Assembly (NCBI RefSeq): GCF_004348995.1
Contig: NZ_SMKQ01000001.1
Location: 1 to 64,000, forward strand
Direction: 5' to 3'
DNA: 64,000 nt
Source: Nonomuraea terrae
Lineage (GTDB): Bacteria > Actinomycetota > Actinomycetes > Streptosporangiales > Streptosporangiaceae
This document shows, piece by piece, positions 16,706-26,606 of this stretch (the first letter of the stretch is position 1; every line of letters begins with the position of its first letter). Under the pieces are notes generated by a model. The model was not told where the DNA came from, made no database searches, and saw only the letters and a program-made list of their open reading frames with translations. The position numbers and the translations under genes were made by a program.

Positions 16706-18151
16706 GTGAGGCGAAGTGCAGGTGCGAGGGTCTTCGCGGTCGTGGCCGCGCTGGTGGTGCCGCTGATGGTGCCGTCCGGCGCGAGCGCGGCCGGAGCGCG
16801 GCCGGCGGCGGCCGACCCGCTGGTGTCACACGGCAAGACCGTGACGGCCTCCTCGGTCGAGGCCGCCGGGCTGGAGCCGGGCAAGGCGGTGGACGGCAGC
16901 GCGTCCACGCGGTGGGCCAGTGCCGAGGGCGTGGACCCGCAGTGGATCCGGGTGGACCTCGGCTCCACGCACGCCGTCTCCCGGGTGCGGCTGACCTGGG
17001 AGGCCGCCTACGCCAGGGCGTACCGGGTGCAGACCTCGCCTGACGGGACCACCTGGAGCGACGTCTACTCCACCGCCGCCGGCGACGGAGCGACCGACGA
17101 CCTCACGGTCAGCGGCAGCGGCCGGTACGTGCGGGTGTACGGCACGCAGCGCGGCACCCCCTACGGCTACTCCCTGTGGGAGATGGAGGTCTACGGCACT
17201 CCCGCGGGCGGCGGCGGCACTCCGGTCCAGGCCAACGGGCAGCTACGGGTGTGCGGTATCAAGCTCTGCAACGAGAACGGCAAGCAGATCCAGTTGCGCG
17301 GCATGAGCAGCCACGGCATCCAGTGGTACAACCAGTGCCTCAACAACGCGTCGCTCGACGCGCTGGCGAATGACTGGAAGGCCGACGTCCTGCGCATCTC
17401 GATGTACGTGCAGGAGGGCGGCTACGAGACCGACCCCCGGCTGTTCACCGACCGCGTGCACTCCCTGATCGAGATGGCCACCGCCCGCGGGATGTACGCG
17501 ATCGTGGACTGGCACATGCTCACCCCCGGTGACCCGATGTACAACCTCAGCCGGGCCAGGACGTTCTTCACCGAGATCGCCCAGCGGCACAACGGCAAGA
17601 ACAACGTCCTGTACGAGATCGCCAACGAGCCGAACGGTGACGCCGTCACCTGGTCCGTCATCCGCGACTACGCGCACCAGCTCATCCCGGTGATCCGGCA
17701 GTACGACCCCGACGCCCCGGTCCTGGTCGGCACCCGCGCGTGGTCGTCGCTCGGCGTCTCCGGCGGCGGCAACGAGACCGAGATCGTCAACAACCCGGTC
17801 AACGCGGCCAACATCATGTACACGTTCCACTTCTACGCGGCCTCGCACGGCACCGAGTACCTGAACACGCTGTCCCGGGCCGCGGACCGGCTGCCGATCT
17901 TCGTGACCGAGTTCGGCACCCAGAGTGCGTCCGGTGACGGGGCCAACGACTTCGCCAGGTCGCAGCAGTACCTCGACCTGCTGGCGCAGAAGAAGATCAG
18001 CTGGGTGAACTGGAACTTCTCCGACGACTTCCGTACGGGCGCCGTCTTCACCACCGGGACCTGCCCGAACGGCTCGTTCGCGGGGACGGGCCGGCTCAAG
18101 GAGGCCGGCGTCTGGGTCCGTGACCGGATCCGCACCGCCGACGACTTCTGA
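16706..18151 (+). CDS. Secreted GH5 endoglucanase with N-terminal discoidin/CBM domain
   Basis: A 481-residue exported glycoside hydrolase family 5 enzyme that should cleave beta-1,4-glucan or mannan outside the cell. A signal peptide spans about residues 1-29 (hydrophobic core VFAVVAALVVPLMVP). An F5/8-type C (discoidin, CBM32-like) domain covers about 38-164, then a Gly-rich linker and the GH5 barrel from about 178. The acid/base is Glu308 in NEP and the nucleophile is Glu402 in TEFG. A GTG start at 16706 lies after CGGAG. A strong terminator follows at 18171, and a regulatory palindrome precedes it. Confidence 0.95.
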   Translation: MRRSAGARVFAVVAALVVPLMVPSGASAAGARPAAADPLVSHGKTVTASSVEAAGLEPGKAVDGSASTRWASAEGVDPQWIRVDLGSTHAVSRVRLTWEAAYARAYRVQTSPDGTTWSDVYSTAAGDGATDDLTVSGSGRYVRVYGTQRGTPYGYSLWEMEVYGTPAGGGGTPVQANGQLRVCGIKLCNENGKQIQLRGMSSHGIQWYNQCLNNASLDALANDWKADVLRISMYVQEGGYETDPRLFTDRVHSLIEMATARGMYAIVDWHMLTPGDPMYNLSRARTFFTEIAQRHNGKNNVLYEIANEPNGDAVTWSVIRDYAHQLIPVIRQYDPDAPVLVGTRAWSSLGVSGGGNETEIVNNPVNAANIMYTFHFYAASHGTEYLNTLSRAADRLPIFVTEFGTQSASGDGANDFARSQQYLDLLAQKKISWVNWNFSDDFRTGAVFTTGTCPNGSFAGTGRLKEAGVWVRDRIRTADDF

Positions 18152-18170
18152 CGCGGGACAGGTGTGTGGC

Positions 18171-18197
18171 GCGGGCGCCCCGATGCGGGGCGCCCGC
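18171..18197 (+). terminator. Terminator hairpin after the GH5 gene
   Basis: GCGGGCGCCCC and GGGGCGCCCGC form a perfect 11-bp stem with a 5-base loop, 20 bases after the glucanase stop codon. There is no T run, which is usual for actinomycete terminators. Confidence 0.8.
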
Positions 18198-18395
18198 GTC
18201 CGGCATGTTGTCGCCGTCTTCAGGCGGCCGCGCCCTGTGGTGCCAGGGGGAGAGCGGACCTCGCCGGGGGCTCGTGATGCCGCGCGAGGTACGCTCCACG
18301 GTGGACTATAGGGAGGATCCGTACCGAAAGGTGCGCAAGGGTGCAGCGGGTGGCTGCTTTCCATCGGGGTTCTCACGGCGACGGGAGGCTGAACG

Positions 18396-18869
18396 TTGGC
18401 GCGCCGGATAACGCTCTTCGACGCAGTGATCATGGCCGGGGGCCTGATGCTCCTGGCGGTCGGTGCCCACCAGGCGGGCCCCGCACTGGCAGCGGCACGC
18501 GGTGACGGCACGCCGGGCACGTTCACCGCCGTACGCGCGGATTGCTTCGAGCACCATCCCGGCAAGCAACTGTGCACCTGGCTGGGCGACTTCCGGTCCG
18601 ACGACGGCAAGGTGCTCCGCAAGGGGCTCACCCTCTACGACCCCGAGCAGGACTCGCTCACGGCCGGGCGCACGGTGTACGCCTTCGACACCGGGCGGCC
18701 TGATCACGTCTACGGCGCGCACGGATCCAGGGAGTGGGTCACCGTGGTCATTCTCGTCGTGCTGGGCGTGGTGCTGCTGGCCCGGCCGTTGCTGTTCCGG
18801 CGCCGCCCCCGCGACACCGCTCGGCAACCTGTGGCGAGCGGCGATGCCCGCGAAATCGGCCGTGCCTAG
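18396..18869 (+). CDS. Two-span membrane protein of unknown function
   Basis: A 157-residue protein with an N-terminal hydrophobic segment (AVIMAGGLMLLAVGA), an extracytoplasmic region of about 85 residues with two cysteines (ADCFEHH and LCTWLG), and a second span (VTVVILVVLGVVLLARPLLF) followed by an Arg-rich cytoplasmic tail. I do not recognise the family; the layout recalls DUF3592-type proteins. The start is TTG at 18396, after GGGAGG at a proper distance. Confidence 0.7.
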   Translation: MARRITLFDAVIMAGGLMLLAVGAHQAGPALAAARGDGTPGTFTAVRADCFEHHPGKQLCTWLGDFRSDDGKVLRKGLTLYDPEQDSLTAGRTVYAFDTGRPDHVYGAHGSREWVTVVILVVLGVVLLARPLLFRRRPRDTARQPVASGDAREIGRA

Positions 18870-18889
18870 CCCCGATCGCGCTGCGAAGC

Positions 18890-19185
18890 CGCGCCTGAGG
18901 GTGCGTCCGCGCGAGGCGGCGGCGGCGATCTCGAAATAGTCGAGCTCGGTCGGTCCGTGCACTGGGTTCGCGCGGCGGGCCGAGATCTGCGACATGTTCA
19001 CGATCGCGCCGATCTCGTTCTCCGCCGCCGCCTGGGCGAAAAACGTCGTCGCCTCGATGAGGCCGGGCCTGATCGGATACGTGATTCGTCGTGCCGGCGC
19101 ACGAGTGCGCGCACGGGAAGGCCGGCTTCGGTCAGGGAACGGACCGTATACCCGCCGGTCTTGCCGGTTGCTCCCACAGGGCCGG
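18890..19185 (-). pseudogene. Remnant of an NmrA-like NAD(P)H-binding protein
   Basis: Reading the minus strand from 19185, GATGKTGGYTVRSLTEAGLP and VRALVRRHDE form an intact N-terminal nucleotide-binding region. After a frame change and a loss of several tens of residues, LIEATTFFAQAAAENE, GAIVNMSQISARR follow, which belong to the middle of NmrA-type proteins. The C-terminal half is gone. It lies directly downstream of the HxlR regulator and may be its former target. Confidence 0.65.
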
Positions 19186-19188
19186 CTC

Positions 19189-19887
19189 TCAGGGGTGGCG
19201 GGGAAGCGGCGACGCCGCGCGTTCGACGGCGGCGAACGGGCTGACGTGCAGCCACCCGGGCAGCGCCCGGCACGCGTCGCGGTCGCCGGTCAGCCGGAGC
19301 GTCTCGTCGCGCAGCGCCGCCGACCAGGTCACGTCGCCCATCCAGACGCGGGTGAGTGACGGGACCTCGGTGTCCATCCACACGCTGACCGGGAACCCGG
19401 GATCGTGGTCGCACACGTCGAGGCCGCCGGAACGGGACAACACGAGCCACCACCGCCGCTGGCCGCTCGGCGCGTCACCGAAGTGCACCTGCACCGTGGC
19501 CGCCCGCTCGGGCATACGGGCGGGCTCGGCCTCCCGCTGGATCTGGAGCATCAGCAGCGCGGGATCGAACTCGTCCGGGCGTATCTCCTGCATCCAGCGA
19601 GCACCCCAGGCGGCCATCTGCTCCATCAGCGGCGCCAGCTCCCGCCCGGCCGGCGTGAGGAGGTAGCGCGGCTCGCCGTCGACCACGTCACGTCGTACGA
19701 GACCGGCCCGGCTCAGCTCCCGCAACCGGGTCGCCAGCAGGGAGGGGGACATCCTCGGGACGCCCCGGGCGATGGCGTTGAACCGGTCCTCGCCCCAGAG
19801 GAGCTCCCGGATGACCAGCAGGGTCCAGCGTTCCGCGAGGATCTCGGCGGCTCGTGCGACCGGGCAGTGCTGACCGTACCGCTTCAT
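19189..19887 (-). CDS. HxlR-family transcriptional regulator with C-terminal extension
   Basis: A 232-residue regulator with an N-terminal HxlR winged helix (CPVARAAEILAERWTLLVIR, then FNAIARGVPRMSPSLLATRL) and a long C-terminal domain of about 110 residues, a form common in actinobacteria. The conserved cysteine Cys8 of HxlR proteins is present. It is divergent from the DsrE-like gene at 19988, a likely target, and lies upstream of an NmrA-like remnant on the same strand. Confidence 0.92.
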   Translation of the reverse strand: MKRYGQHCPVARAAEILAERWTLLVIRELLWGEDRFNAIARGVPRMSPSLLATRLRELSRAGLVRRDVVDGEPRYLLTPAGRELAPLMEQMAAWGARWMQEIRPDEFDPALLMLQIQREAEPARMPERAATVQVHFGDAPSGQRRWWLVLSRSGGLDVCDHDPGFPVSVWMDTEVPSLTRVWMGDVTWSAALRDETLRLTGDRDACRALPGWLHVSPFAAVERAASPLPRHP

Positions 19888-19987
19888 GGGCCACGCTCCC
19901 GGAGGTCGCTACAGAAAACGTACTAGGCCGCGGCCCGGGCGTCACGCAGTCTCAGGAAGGAAGCGAACGTATCCGAGAAGGAGTGAC

Positions 19988-20350
19988 ATGCCAGGAAAAG
20001 CAGTAGTCAGCCTGACCACCGGCCTGGAGGACACGGAACGGGTCACCGTGGCGTTCCTCGTGGCGGTCGGCGCGGCCGAGGAGGGCCGGCCGACGTTGAT
20101 GTTCCTGACCAAGGAAGCCGTCCGGCTGGCGTTGGAGGGGTTCGCGGTCGGCGTGGCGTGCGCCGGTTGCCCGCCGCTGCCGGAGCTGGTCGAGCGCTAC
20201 CAGAACGCGAGCGGAACGTTCCTGGTGTGCCCGATCTGCTTCAACGCCAGGGGGCTCGACGAGGCCGAGCTCATCAAGGCCGCCACGCTCGGCGGCACCG
20301 TGCCGATGTGGCGCTGGATCGGGGACGGCGCCACCACGTTCAGCTACTGA
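19988..20350 (+). CDS. DsrE-family (DsrE/DsrF-like) protein
   Basis: A 120-residue cytoplasmic protein with the DsrE fold: the N-terminal VVSLTTGLEDTERVTVAFLV, then LMFLTKEAVRLALEG. Cysteines occur in ACAGCPP and LVCPICFNARG, which could carry persulfide or be redox-active as in other DsrE proteins. AAGGAG lies four bases before ATG 19988; the open frame reaches further up without coding character. It is divergent from the HxlR regulator and is probably controlled by it. Confidence 0.88.
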   Translation: MPGKAVVSLTTGLEDTERVTVAFLVAVGAAEEGRPTLMFLTKEAVRLALEGFAVGVACAGCPPLPELVERYQNASGTFLVCPICFNARGLDEAELIKAATLGGTVPMWRWIGDGATTFSY

Positions 20351-20375
20351 CCCGTCCGCTCCCGGGCGAATGGTG

Positions 20376-20654
20376 CTACTTCCGCTCCTGCGGGTGGGTG
20401 GCCAGGGGCTCGACGGACACGTCCATCCATTTCCACATCGGCAGCGAGGCCAGCGCCTCGTGCAGCGCGGTAGCGTCGTCGGCCTCGTAGAGGCCGATGG
20501 TGGCGTTGCGTCCGGGGACCCGCCAGAGTCGTTTGAGTATGCCCGCCTCCCGCAGTTGCATGGCGCGCTCACGTTCGGCTCGGCGCAGGCGCTCACGGGT
20601 GTCGTCCGGCGTGTCGACCGGCATCAGGTTCTCCGTGCGTACCAGGAACTCCAC
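20376..20654 (-). CDS. Muconolactone delta-isomerase-like protein
   Basis: A 92-residue small alpha/beta (ferredoxin-like) protein of the muconolactone isomerase family: RERLRRAERERAMQLREAG, then LWRVPGRNATIGLYEA and ALASLPMWKWMDVSVEPLA. The GTG start at 20654 follows GGGGAAGG. It is the last gene of the five-gene metF-ligA-ligB-hydrolase operon. Muconolactone itself does not occur in an extradiol route, so it probably isomerises or tautomerises another unsaturated dicarboxylate such as 4-oxalomesaconate; that is inference from context. Confidence 0.85.
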   Translation of the reverse strand: MEFLVRTENLMPVDTPDDTRERLRRAERERAMQLREAGILKRLWRVPGRNATIGLYEADDATALHEALASLPMWKWMDVSVEPLATHPQERK

Positions 20655-20667
20655 TAGCCTTCCCCTT

Positions 20668-21375
20668 TCACGACGCGTTGATGGCGAGCAGCAGCTCAGC
20701 GAGTTCCTTGGGCGCGGTGACCATGGCCTCGTGGCCGGTGGCGAGGTGGTGCACCGGCCAGCCGAGTGCCGCCGCCCGCTCGGCATGGGGCTGGAACACC
20801 CGCATCCAGTCGGTGCACTCGACGTACGCCGCCGGCACCTCGCCGGAGCCGCCCCCGAGCCGCAGGGGCTCGGTGTACGTGAGCCACGGGTGCGGGGTCA
20901 GGCGCGGCCCCAGCCACTCCAGGTCCGCCTCCTCCGTCACGCCGAGCACGGTCAGCGAACGCACGGGGATGAGCCAGCCGAAACCGGGGCCGGCGACCGA
21001 TTCCCGGTAGTGCCCGGCCACCGTCTCCGGAAGCAGGTCGATCGCGGCGTCCCCGTCGCCGCCCACGAAAGCGTCCAGGTAGACGCGCTTGGCCAGCCGG
21101 TCAGGGACGCGATCGGCGACGCCGGTCACCACCTGGCCGGCGTAGCTGTGCCCCACCAGCACGACCTCGCGGAGGTCGTGCGCCTCCATCAGCGCCACCA
21201 CGTCCTGGACATGGGTGGACAGCCCGACCGACGGGTTGAGGAGATGGGCGCGATCGCTGACGCCGGTCAGGGTCGGCGTGTGGACCTCGTGGCCGGCTTG
21301 GAGCAGCGACGGGATCACCCGCCGCCATGCCCAGCCGCCATGCCAGGCGCCGTGCACCAGGATGAACGTGCTCAT
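20668..21375 (-). CDS. Alpha/beta hydrolase, plant-methylesterase (SABP2/HNL)-like
   Basis: A 235-residue alpha/beta hydrolase with the oxyanion block LVHGAWHGGWAWRRVIPSL, nucleophile Ser in GHSYAG and catalytic His in TGHEAM. The sequence type matches the SABP2/hydroxynitrile lyase esterase group that cleaves small aromatic methyl esters. The ATG at 21375 overlaps the ligB stop by four bases, so both are co-translated. In this pathway it could hydrolyse the methyl ester formed when 3-O-methylgallate is ring-cleaved, or a pyrone lactone; both roles are inferences. Confidence 0.88.
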   Translation of the reverse strand: MSTFILVHGAWHGGWAWRRVIPSLLQAGHEVHTPTLTGVSDRAHLLNPSVGLSTHVQDVVALMEAHDLREVVLVGHSYAGQVVTGVADRVPDRLAKRVYLDAFVGGDGDAAIDLLPETVAGHYRESVAGPGFGWLIPVRSLTVLGVTEEADLEWLGPRLTPHPWLTYTEPLRLGGGSGEVPAAYVECTDWMRVFQPHAERAAALGWPVHHLATGHEAMVTAPKELAELLLAINAS

Positions 21376-22223
21376 GCCTCTCCCAGGTCTTCGAACAGTG
21401 CGAGCGCCGCGGCCGTGTTGGAGGCGGGCACGTGATAGGTGTCGTGGACGCGCGTGATCCGGTCGCTGAGAGCGCCGCGCATGACGAGCCACATGATCAG
21501 CTCTATGCCCTCGGTGCCGGCCTCGCGGATGTACTCCTCACGCGTGAGCGCGGCCAGTTTCTCCGGCTCGGACTCGATCGCCTGGAGGAACATGCGGTCG
21601 AACTCGGAGTTGATGAGCCCGGCCCGCGCGCCGGCGAGCTGGTGCGACATGCCGCCCGTACCGAAGACCGCGACCTTGAGATCCTGCGGGAACGACCGGA
21701 TCGCGCGTCCGATCGCCTTCCCCAGCGCATGGCAGCGGGCTGCCGTCGGCTGCGGGTACTGGATCACGTTGACCAGGACCGGCACCACCGCACACGGCCA
21801 GGCCTCACCGGGATCCGGGCAGTACACCGACAGCGGCACGGTCAGGCCGTGGTCGACGTCGAGCCGGTGGAAGGTGGCGATGTCGAACCCGTCGTCCACG
21901 AGCTCACCCACGAGGTGGGCACTCAGCTCGGGCGCTCCCACCACCGGCGGCACCGGTCGGGGGCCCCATCCCTCGTCGGCCACGTCGTAGGACCCGGCGG
22001 CGCCGATCCCGAACGTGGGCACGAGGTCCAGGTCGACCGCGTTCGCGTGGTCGTTGTACACGATCACCGCCACGTCCGGCCGGTGCGCGGCCATCCAGGC
22101 GCGGGCCGGCTCGTAGCCGTCGAACAATGGCTTCCAGTAGGGATCGGTGGTCTTGTGGTGGTCCATGGCGGCGCCGATGGACGGCACGTGCGAAGTCGCC
22201 AGACCCCAGATGATCTCAGCCAA
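21372..22223 (-). CDS. ligB: Protocatechuate 4,5-dioxygenase/gallate-type extradiol dioxygenase, beta subunit
   Basis: A 283-residue class III extradiol dioxygenase catalytic subunit (LigB family), which opens the ring of protocatechuate, gallate or 3-O-methylgallate with non-heme Fe(II). The iron ligand histidines fall at His12 (ATSHVPS) and His59 (YNDHAN), nearly as in LigB (His12, His61). The catalytic histidine is in GTGGMSHQLAG. The length fits the beta chain of about 300 residues. It overlaps ligA by eight bases and the hydrolase by four. The substrate cannot be fixed from sequence alone. Confidence 0.94.
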   Translation of the reverse strand: MAEIIWGLATSHVPSIGAAMDHHKTTDPYWKPLFDGYEPARAWMAAHRPDVAVIVYNDHANAVDLDLVPTFGIGAAGSYDVADEGWGPRPVPPVVGAPELSAHLVGELVDDGFDIATFHRLDVDHGLTVPLSVYCPDPGEAWPCAVVPVLVNVIQYPQPTAARCHALGKAIGRAIRSFPQDLKVAVFGTGGMSHQLAGARAGLINSEFDRMFLQAIESEPEKLAALTREEYIREAGTEGIELIMWLVMRGALSDRITRVHDTYHVPASNTAAALALFEDLGEA

Positions 22224-22566
22224 ATCTCCGTCCTCCCGAGCGCATGGCCGCCGTGAACTCCTCGGCCGACATCCCGGTGAACACGCCGCCGAGATGCTGC
22301 ATCGACTTGCCGTCCAGCACCGCGAGCTTGAACGTGTAGAAAATGGACGCGCCCAGGTCGAGCATCGCGGTCCAGTCGCGCTCCAGGATCGCCCGCTTCT
22401 GCTCCGGCGAAAGGCCGTAGGCGTCGCAGTAGGCGGCCTCGTCCTCGCTGAAACGGTGCCGGTTCTCCGGGTCCTTCAACGACCCGCACAGCCGGTTGAT
22501 CGCGTAGCCTCGTCTGCTCGCCGCCAGGTCGAGCAGGTAGTTGTCCTGGGCCTTGGTCATGGTCAT
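22216..22566 (-). CDS. ligA: Protocatechuate 4,5-dioxygenase alpha subunit
   Basis: A 116-residue helical small subunit of the LigAB extradiol dioxygenase (LigA family, PF07746). The block RFSEDEAAYCDAYGLSPEQK and DWTAMLDLGASIFYTFKLAV are typical, as is the region GGVFTGMSAEEF near the C-terminus. It caps the active site of LigB. It begins the ligAB pair, overlapping ligB by eight bases and following the MetF-like gene by 10 bases. Confidence 0.94.
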   Translation of the reverse strand: MTMTKAQDNYLLDLAASRRGYAINRLCGSLKDPENRHRFSEDEAAYCDAYGLSPEQKRAILERDWTAMLDLGASIFYTFKLAVLDGKSMQHLGGVFTGMSAEEFTAAMRSGGRRFG

Positions 22567-22576
22567 CCCTGCTCGC

Positions 22577-23458
22577 TCATGGCTGATCGTCCTTTTCGGC
22601 TACCGAGTCGAGCAGCCGCCGCCGCCAGAGCTCGGTCTCGCGCAGGTCGCCGAACGTGAAGATGTGCAGGCCGCGGAGGTTGCCGCCGGTCTTCGACGCG
22701 GCGACGCCCAGTCGCCGGGTCAGCTTCGTCGGGTCGTAGCCTCCAGGAAGCAGGAAGCGCCACAGCAGGCTCTGCTGCTTGCGCAGAAACCGCGCGGACT
22801 GGCCCAGCCCGATGCCCGCCGAGATGCGCATCAGCTTCTGCCGGTTCACCGGGCCCGGTATTCCGGCGTGGATCGGGAGGTCGATGCCCGCTCCGGCGAG
22901 GTCGGCGGCCCAGCTCGCCGTCGTGCCGGCGTTGAAGCAGATCTGGGTGATGATGTGCGTCGCCATCGGCGCCTTCTGCTTCAGCGACAGATCCAGGGCC
23001 TGCTGCGAGATGGCCGAGTGTCCCTCGGGATACCCGCCGATGCCGATCTCCTCGAAGGGGTGGTGAACCTCTTCCATGGCTCGCAGCAGCGCGTACGCGT
23101 TCTCTAACTCTCCGGCCGGCTTCGGCGCGTCACCGCCGATCACGAACACCGACCGCACTCGCGCCTCGCGCAGGCGCGCCACGACGTCGGCGACGTGCAC
23201 CTTGTCGAGGAACTGGCGCGCGGGCAGGTGCGGAGCGACGGCGTAGCCCTGCCGCACCAGGCGCTCGGTGAGATCCAGCGTCGTGTCGATGCCCTTCGCC
23301 TCCGTGACCGTGACGGTCAGCGGGACGGCGGTCGGCACGTTCTCCAGCACATCGCGCTCGGTGTTCCTGACCGGTACCACCTCGTAACCGATCTGGCGCA
23401 GCAGATCGGCGGGGCGGCGAGCCGGCGGATCCGTGGCCTCCGAGCTTTCGCATCTCAC
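22577..23458 (-). CDS. Methylenetetrahydrofolate reductase-like protein
   Basis: A 293-residue protein of the MTHFR (PF02219) barrel family: SVFVIGGDAPKPAGELENAY, then PFEEIGIGGYPEGH, KQKAPMATHIITQICFNAGT and IHAGIPGPVNRQKLMRISAG. Such a protein oxidises 5-methyl-THF or supplies folate turnover beside THF-dependent O-demethylases, and Sphingobium SYK-6 has metF next to ligM. The N-terminus is atypical and the GTG start at 23458 has no clear ribosome site, so it could be leaderless or start slightly differently. It heads the minus-strand operon. Confidence 0.85.
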   Translation of the reverse strand: MRCESSEATDPPARRPADLLRQIGYEVVPVRNTERDVLENVPTAVPLTVTVTEAKGIDTTLDLTERLVRQGYAVAPHLPARQFLDKVHVADVVARLREARVRSVFVIGGDAPKPAGELENAYALLRAMEEVHHPFEEIGIGGYPEGHSAISQQALDLSLKQKAPMATHIITQICFNAGTTASWAADLAGAGIDLPIHAGIPGPVNRQKLMRISAGIGLGQSARFLRKQQSLLWRFLLPGGYDPTKLTRRLGVAASKTGGNLRGLHIFTFGDLRETELWRRRLLDSVAEKDDQP

Positions 23459-23518
23459 AGTGAATCAGTAGAGCAAAGGGCCCGCAGAGTTTCGTCGGGC
23501 ATTGAGGCAGAGCCGAAT

Positions 23519-23594
23519 GCGACAAATGACGGAGATGTGGATGGCTCCTGTCAGGACAGAACGGTCAAGAACTCTAGGCCGAATGACGTAGTCC
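23519..23594. promoter_or_regulatory. Divergent promoter region with two copies of the GACAAATGACG motif
   Basis: GCGACAAATGACGGAG at 23519 and GAATGACGTAGTCC at 23581 lie between the divergent metF-ligAB and galB-galC-ligM operons. The first matches the motif found again at 28257 and 32236 in 13 of 15 positions. The area is AT-richer than its surroundings and must contain both promoters. Confidence 0.55.
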
Positions 23595-23679
23595 GGACCG
23601 GACTCCAGGGCCTGCCCCTGGAGGCGCGGTGGCTCCTACCGTCCTAAAGGGCAGCCGAGGACTTCAAGGGAGACGCCGG

Positions 23680-24398
23680 ATGGGTTCGTTGCTGGTGATC
23701 AGTGCCCACGCGGGGGACTTCGTGTGGCGGGCAGCGGGGGCGATCGCGCTGGCGACCTCACACGGCGACCGGGCCAAGGTGCTGTGCCTGACGTTCGGCG
23801 AGCGGGGCGAGTCGGCGAAGGCCTGGCGCGAGGGCAGGACGTTGGAGGAGATCAAGGAGCTCCGGCGCGCGGAGGCGGCCGCCGCGGCCGACGTGCTGGG
23901 AGCGGAGATCGAGTTCCTCGACGCGGGGGACTATCCGCTGCTGGAGAGCCCGGCACTGGTGGACCGGATCGTGCGCGTCTATCGCGAGGTCGACCCCTCC
24001 GTGGTGCTGACTCACCCACCGGCGGACCCTTACAACCAGGACCATCCGGCGGCCGCCCGGATGGCGCTGCAGGCGCGGGTGCTGGCCCAGGCGATCGGTT
24101 ACGACGCGCCGGGCGAGCCGCTGGGAGCGCCGCCGGTGTTCTTCTTCGAGCCGCACCAGCCCGAGCAATGCGACTTCAAGCCGGATGTGCTGCTGGACAT
24201 CACCCCCGTGTTCGACACCAAGCGCAAGGCGATGGAGTGCCTGCCGGCCCAGCGGCACATGTGGGACTACTACACCGACCTGGCCAGGCGCCGCGGCGTG
24301 CAGCTCAAGCGGAACGCCGGCCCGAACCTCGGCCTGCCGCACACCACCATGGGAGAGGCCTACATGCGTCTGTACCCGCAGGTCACGGGGACCCTGTC

Positions 24399-24402
<4 letters not shown>
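23680..24402 (+). CDS. galB: 4-Oxalomesaconate hydratase, GalB type (PIG-L fold)
   Basis: A 240-residue member of the PIG-L/LmbE family. The N-terminal motif is SAHAGDFVWRAAGAIAL; GalB enzymes have AHxxD here instead of the deacetylase HPDDE, and QDHPAA supplies the second metal-binding histidine. GalB of Pseudomonas putida hydrates 4-oxalomesaconate to 4-carboxy-4-hydroxy-2-oxoadipate (CHA) in gallate degradation with zinc. The next gene encodes the CHA aldolase, overlapping by four bases, which strongly supports this role over a deacetylase. Start ATG 23680 follows AAGGGA. Confidence 0.85.
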
Positions 24403-26551
<2,149 letters not shown>

Positions 26552-26565
26552 CGCGCTCGCCCGGC

Positions 26566-26597
26566 CCCGCCGTGCCTTCATCAGGGGCACGGCAGGG
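26566..26597. terminator. Bidirectional hairpin terminator between ligM and the aldehyde dehydrogenase
   Basis: GCCGTGCC (26569) and GGCACGGC (26586) form a perfect 8-bp stem, extended with mismatches by flanking CCC/GGG. It lies in the 55-base gap between two convergent stop codons, so it can end both transcripts. Confidence 0.65.
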
Positions 26598-26606
26598 CCC
26601 GGGTGA

